Assembly: GCF_000219215.1 (NCBI RefSeq)
Contig: NC_015723.1
Location: 434,001-498,000, forward strand
Direction: 5' to 3'
From: Cupriavidus necator N-1
GTDB lineage: Bacteria; Pseudomonadota; Gammaproteobacteria; Burkholderiales; Burkholderiaceae
Length of the DNA stretch: 64,000 nucleotides
The first letter of the stretch is position 1. The number at the start of each line of letters is the position of its first letter. Below, in pieces: positions 61,065-64,000 of this stretch. The notes beneath the pieces are model-generated. The model had not been told where the DNA came from. It did no database searches and saw only the letters and a program-made list of their open reading frames with translations. The position numbers were made by a program, and so were the translations under genes.

Positions 61065-64000
61065 GCCGCCTCTGCGCTGGGCGCTTGCTGGCCGGCGCGC
61101 TGCTGCAGGTCCTCAAGGATCTGCTTTTGCGACAGCATGCTCAGGTCGACGACTTCGCGCGCCTGCGCCACGTAGTAGGCCAGTTGCTCGTCGCTGCGCG
61201 TCATCGACTTGTCCAGCGCGACCTCGATGCGCTGCAGGTGGTCGATCAGCTTGCCGTTGGATTCGCTGAACAGCTGCACCGCCACGCCAAAGGCCTCGCC
61301 CAGGCTCGCGACTTCGACCGCGCTGCCGGTGACCTGCGAGGCGATGTCGGTGAGCTTGCCGGTTTCGGATTCGACCTTGTCGGTAAAGCGCGTGCCGACG
61401 CGGTCCAGCAGGTCCGCCGTGGTGGCGACCAGGGTGTCGACCACGCTGCGCTGCTCAGTGGAGGCATGATTCACGGCATCGAGCAGCGTGCCCAGCGTTT
61501 CCAGCATGCGGCTGCGTTCTTCCAGCATGGCGTTGTCGCGCGCCATGCCGTCGGTGAGCTTTTCGCGCAGTTCCGCGATGACCTCCGCGGCGGCCTTGGG
61601 CGCTTCGGATGCGGCCTGCATCAGGTGGGCAACTTCGGCGATGGTGCCGGTGGCCTGGGCCTGCGCCTGGGCTGCCATGTCGCGCGCGGTGACGGCCAGC
61701 GTCTCGCAGATTTCCTGCTGGCGGCTGACGGTGTGTGCGCTGGCCTGTTCCCATTCCTGGCGCAGCGATGCGGCCATGGTGCCGAGCGTATCGGTCCAGG
61801 CAGCCATGCGTTGCGCGTCCTGCGATGCCAGTTCCGCCTGCAATGTGGTGGCGGCCTTGGGTGCCTCGGCCGCAGCTTGCACCAGGCGGTCGATTTCGGC
61901 GAGGGTGGTGCTGGCATGCGCCTGCGTCTCGGTCGAGATCGCGCGCGCGGTCTGCGCCAGCGCCTCGCAGATCTCCTGCTGGCGGGTGGCGGCGTGCGTG
62001 CTGGCCTGTTCCCACTGCTGGCGCAGCGTGGCGGCGATGGTGCCGAGCGTATCGGTCCAGCTGGCAAAGCGCTGTTCATCGCGCGCAGCCAGCTCGGCCT
62101 GCAGCGCAACGGCCGCCTTCGGGGCGTCCGTTGCAGCCTGCACCAGACGGTCGATCTCAGCGAGGGTGCGACTGGCATGCGCCTGGGTCTGGGTCGAGAT
62201 GTCGCGCACGCTCTGCGCCAGCGTCGTGCTGATCTCGTCCTGGCGGCTTACCGTATGCGCGTTCAGCTGTTCCCACTCCTGGCGCAACGCGGCCGTCATA
62301 GTGCCGAGCGTATCGGTCCAGGCGGCGAAGCGCTGTGCATCGCGCGAAGCCAGTTCCGCCTGCAGCGCGACGGCCGCCTTCGGCGCGTCCGACGCGGCTT
62401 GCACCAGGCGGTCGATTTCCGCGAGGGTCTGGCTGGCATGCGCCTGGGTCTGGGCCGAGATCTCGCGCACGCTCTGCGCCAGCGTCGTGCTGATCTCGTC
62501 CTGGCGGCTTACCGTATGCGCGTTCAGTTGCTCCCACTCCTGCCGCAACGCGGCCGTCATGGTGCCGAGCGTGTCGGTCCAGGCGGCGAAGCGCTGTGCA
62601 TCGCGCGAAGCCAGTTCCGCCTGCAGCGCGACGGCCGCCTTCGGCGCGTCCGAAGCGGCTTGCACCAGGCGGTCGATCTCCGCAAGGGTCTGGCTGGCAT
62701 GCGCCTGGGTCTGGGCCGAGATCTCGCGCACGCTCTGCGCCAGCGTCGTGCTGATTTCGTCCTGGCGGCTTACCGTGTGGGCGTTCAGTTGCTCCAACTC
62801 CTGGCGCAAGCCAGCCGTCATGGTGCCGAGAGTATCGGCCCAGGCCGACAGGCGCTGCGCGTCGTGCGCGGCCAGTTGCGTCTGCAGCCCGGCATGCGAC
62901 TCGCCCACGGTGCGCACCAGTGTCGCAGCCTGTTCGCCGATCGCGACCGCGGCGGCCGTCAGGGCCTGCTGGTTGTCGCTGGCGAGCTTCTCGCCGGTAC
63001 GCTCCTGGCGCGACAGCGCCTCGCGCCATGCGTCGGCAGCGCTGGCGGCAGCCGTGTCGAGACGGGTGGCGACACCGTCCAGCAGCCCGGCCGAACGTTG
63101 TTCGAAGGTCTGGGCAAAGCCGTCGAGGGACGTGCGCAGGTCCGCTGCCAGTGCCTCGCTCGCGCGTTGATGCCCGGCCAGCGCCTGGTTCCACGTATCC
63201 GCGACGCCCGCGGTGGCGCTCTCGAAGCGGCTCGATACCCCATCCAGATGCTGTTGCACGGCGTGGGTCACGGTGTCGCGCAAGGCCGTGGTTTCGCGTG
63301 CCAGGCCCGCCATGGTCGCGTCCACCGCAGGCTGGATCGCTGCGCTTGAGGCGCGGGCGCTGTCGGCAATGCTGTCCTTCAGCGATTGCTCCACCGAAGA
63401 CGCCAGGCGCGTGTAGACCACTTCGGTCTTGCCGTGGAAGGCGTCCTGGCTGGCGGCCAGGCGCTCGGTCAGGGCCTGGTTCTGTTCCGCCATCGTGGTC
63501 ATCATGGCCTGCATGCGCTCGACCAGTGCCGGCATCACGTCGGCTTGGCGCTGCAGCAGCCGGAACGCTTCATCACGCTGGTGGCCGCGCGAGTAGGGGC
63601 GCAGCGTGGTGGCGATGCGGGCGTCCAGCGCCTGCGCGGCCTGGATCCGCTCGCCCCGGCACAATGCCGACAACAGCCCCAGCATCGCGGACGTGGCCAC
63701 GCCCGCGACCGAGGTGCCGAACGCAAAGCCCAGGCCCTTGACCGGTGCGGCCAGCGAGGCGCGGATGGCCTGCAGGTCGGTGGCGGTCTCCAGCGCGATG
63801 CCGGTGCCGCGCAGGGTCGCCACCATGCCCAGGAACGTGCCCAGCATGCCCAGCAGCACCAGCAGCCCGACCAGGTAGGGTGTCAGCGCGGGGCCGGGCA
63901 GGCCGACGCGCTCGCCTTCCACGCGCAGGCGGGCGCTGTCGCGCAGGCTGGGATGCAGCCGTTCCAGCCAGCTGCCAAGGCTGGCCGGCGCTTCGGACAG
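61061..64000 (-). CDS. DUF802 MotA/ZorA-like protein with giant repeat tail, N-terminus outside window
   Basis: The frame is open to the window edge (980 codons to the stop at 61061), so the start is missing. Two membrane helices: TPYLVGLLVLLGMLGTFLGM, carrying the GLLGTFLGMV-like motif of MotA/TolQ/ExbB channels, and GLGFAFGTSVAGVATSAMLG. A cytoplasmic tail of about 850 residues is helical and coiled-coil-like and contains five copies of an 87-residue repeat (61582-62886). The end, SMLSQKQILEDLQQRAGQQA, is typical of DUF802. With the MotB-like partner it should form an ion-driven inner-membrane complex with a long intracellular tail. Confidence 0.88.
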   Translation of the reverse strand: MSEAPASLGSWLERLHPSLRDSARLRVEGERVGLPGPALTPYLVGLLVLLGMLGTFLGMVATLRGTGIALETATDLQAIRASLAAPVKGLGFAFGTSVAGVATSAMLGLLSALCRGERIQAAQALDARIATTLRPYSRGHQRDEAFRLLQRQADVMPALVERMQAMMTTMAEQNQALTERLAASQDAFHGKTEVVYTRLASSVEQSLKDSIADSARASSAAIQPAVDATMAGLARETTALRDTVTHAVQQHLDGVSSRFESATAGVADTWNQALAGHQRASEALAADLRTSLDGFAQTFEQRSAGLLDGVATRLDTAAASAADAWREALSRQERTGEKLASDNQQALTAAAVAIGEQAATLVRTVGESHAGLQTQLAAHDAQRLSAWADTLGTMTAGLRQELEQLNAHTVSRQDEISTTLAQSVREISAQTQAHASQTLAEIDRLVQAASDAPKAAVALQAELASRDAQRFAAWTDTLGTMTAALRQEWEQLNAHTVSRQDEISTTLAQSVREISAQTQAHASQTLAEIDRLVQAASDAPKAAVALQAELASRDAQRFAAWTDTLGTMTAALRQEWEQLNAHTVSRQDEISTTLAQSVRDISTQTQAHASRTLAEIDRLVQAATDAPKAAVALQAELAARDEQRFASWTDTLGTIAATLRQQWEQASTHAATRQQEICEALAQTARAISTETQAHASTTLAEIDRLVQAAAEAPKAATTLQAELASQDAQRMAAWTDTLGTMAASLRQEWEQASAHTVSRQQEICETLAVTARDMAAQAQAQATGTIAEVAHLMQAASEAPKAAAEVIAELREKLTDGMARDNAMLEERSRMLETLGTLLDAVNHASTEQRSVVDTLVATTADLLDRVGTRFTDKVESETGKLTDIASQVTGSAVEVASLGEAFGVAVQLFSESNGKLIDHLQRIEVALDKSMTRSDEQLAYYVAQAREVVDLSMLSQKQILEDLQQRAGQQAPSAEAA
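61582..62886 (-). repeat. Five tandem 261-bp repeats in the DUF802 gene
   Basis: The marker GTGCCGAG recurs near 61779, 62040, 62301, 62562 and 62823, exactly 261 bp apart. Each unit encodes 87 residues with the pattern DAQR-AAWTDTLGTM, LRQEWEQ, HTVSRQ-EI, QTQAHAS-TLAEIDRLVQA, APKAA. The central copies are almost identical in DNA, the outer ones have diverged, so the central copies duplicated recently. Confidence 0.95.

Noticed and set aside
61582..62886. Tandem repeats as a possible CRISPR array or satellite
   Set aside because: The units are contiguous, 261 bp long and in frame with a protein; there are no spacers.
61085..63349. Repetitive 754-codon plus-strand frame opposite DUF802
   Set aside because: Its repeats merely mirror the 261-bp repeats of the real gene.

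Overview
The window is GC-rich DNA with the gene repertoire of a betaproteobacterium of the order Burkholderiales, most likely Cupriavidus or a near relative. This is inferred from content: five Bug/TctC-type solute-binding proteins, a Burkholderiales-type porin, DUF802/OmpA/DUF2894, DUF1484, XapX, CaiB and IclR genes, and many small catabolic operons each with its own regulator. No rRNA, tRNA, CRISPR array or prophage was seen.

Layout. 1-3.5 kb: the 3' part of a giant BTAD/cyclase-like/AAA/TPR regulator, divergent from a diiron ferritin-fold protein (4.0-5.0 kb). 5.3-15.5 kb: small lipoprotein, porin, HbpS-like protein, hydrolase, Bug protein, dihaem cytochrome c, Tat-exported formamidase-like protein, AraC regulator, Ldh-type dehydrogenase plus hydrolase, DUF3455 lipoprotein. 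15.8-20.7 kb: an insertion-sequence island with a frameshifted IS1182-type element, an IS3 element split by an intact IS30 element (both with clear inverted repeats and target duplications), and an IS4-like remnant. 20.7-23.1 kb: a lipoprotein, decayed DNA, DUF1484 with a C4-antisense-RNA-like structure upstream, and a hypothetical protein.

23.3-30.2 kb is the most unusual stretch. An alpha-hydroxyketone autoinducer synthase (LqsA/CqsA type) and a membrane histidine kinase (LqsS/CqsS type) lie just upstream, on the same strand, of a formamidase-like gene, two XapX mini membrane proteins and a single ORF that fuses an AraC regulator to a second formamidase-like domain.

31-38.3 kb: acyl-CoA dehydrogenase with a Bug protein, IclR divergent from CaiB/BaiF CoA-transferase, an M20 hydrolase remnant, a SnoaL-like protein divergent from MarR, and a stand-alone iscS. 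38.6-48.0 kb: a ten-gene operon that pairs an HpaB-type FADH2 monooxygenase and its flavin reductase with a cupin, an amidase, a DUF2848 protein and a complete Liv-type ABC importer, which looks like uptake and breakdown of one unidentified aromatic or heterocyclic amide. 48.1-49.6 kb: a DadA-type FAD oxidoreductase behind a tandem glycine riboswitch. 49.8-53.9 kb: TonB receptor, Cys/His-rich BNR-type secreted protein and thioredoxin-fold protein, possibly for metal handling. 53.9-59.7 kb: two Bug proteins and a GntR regulator divergent from an amidohydrolase across a perfect palindrome, then LysR divergent from a quinone-oxidoreductase-like enzyme. 59.7-64 kb: DUF2894, MotB-like OmpA and a MotA-like DUF802 protein with five 87-residue repeats. 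Their overlapping genes look like a proton- or sodium-driven envelope motor related in plan to ZorAB, and the cluster runs off the window.
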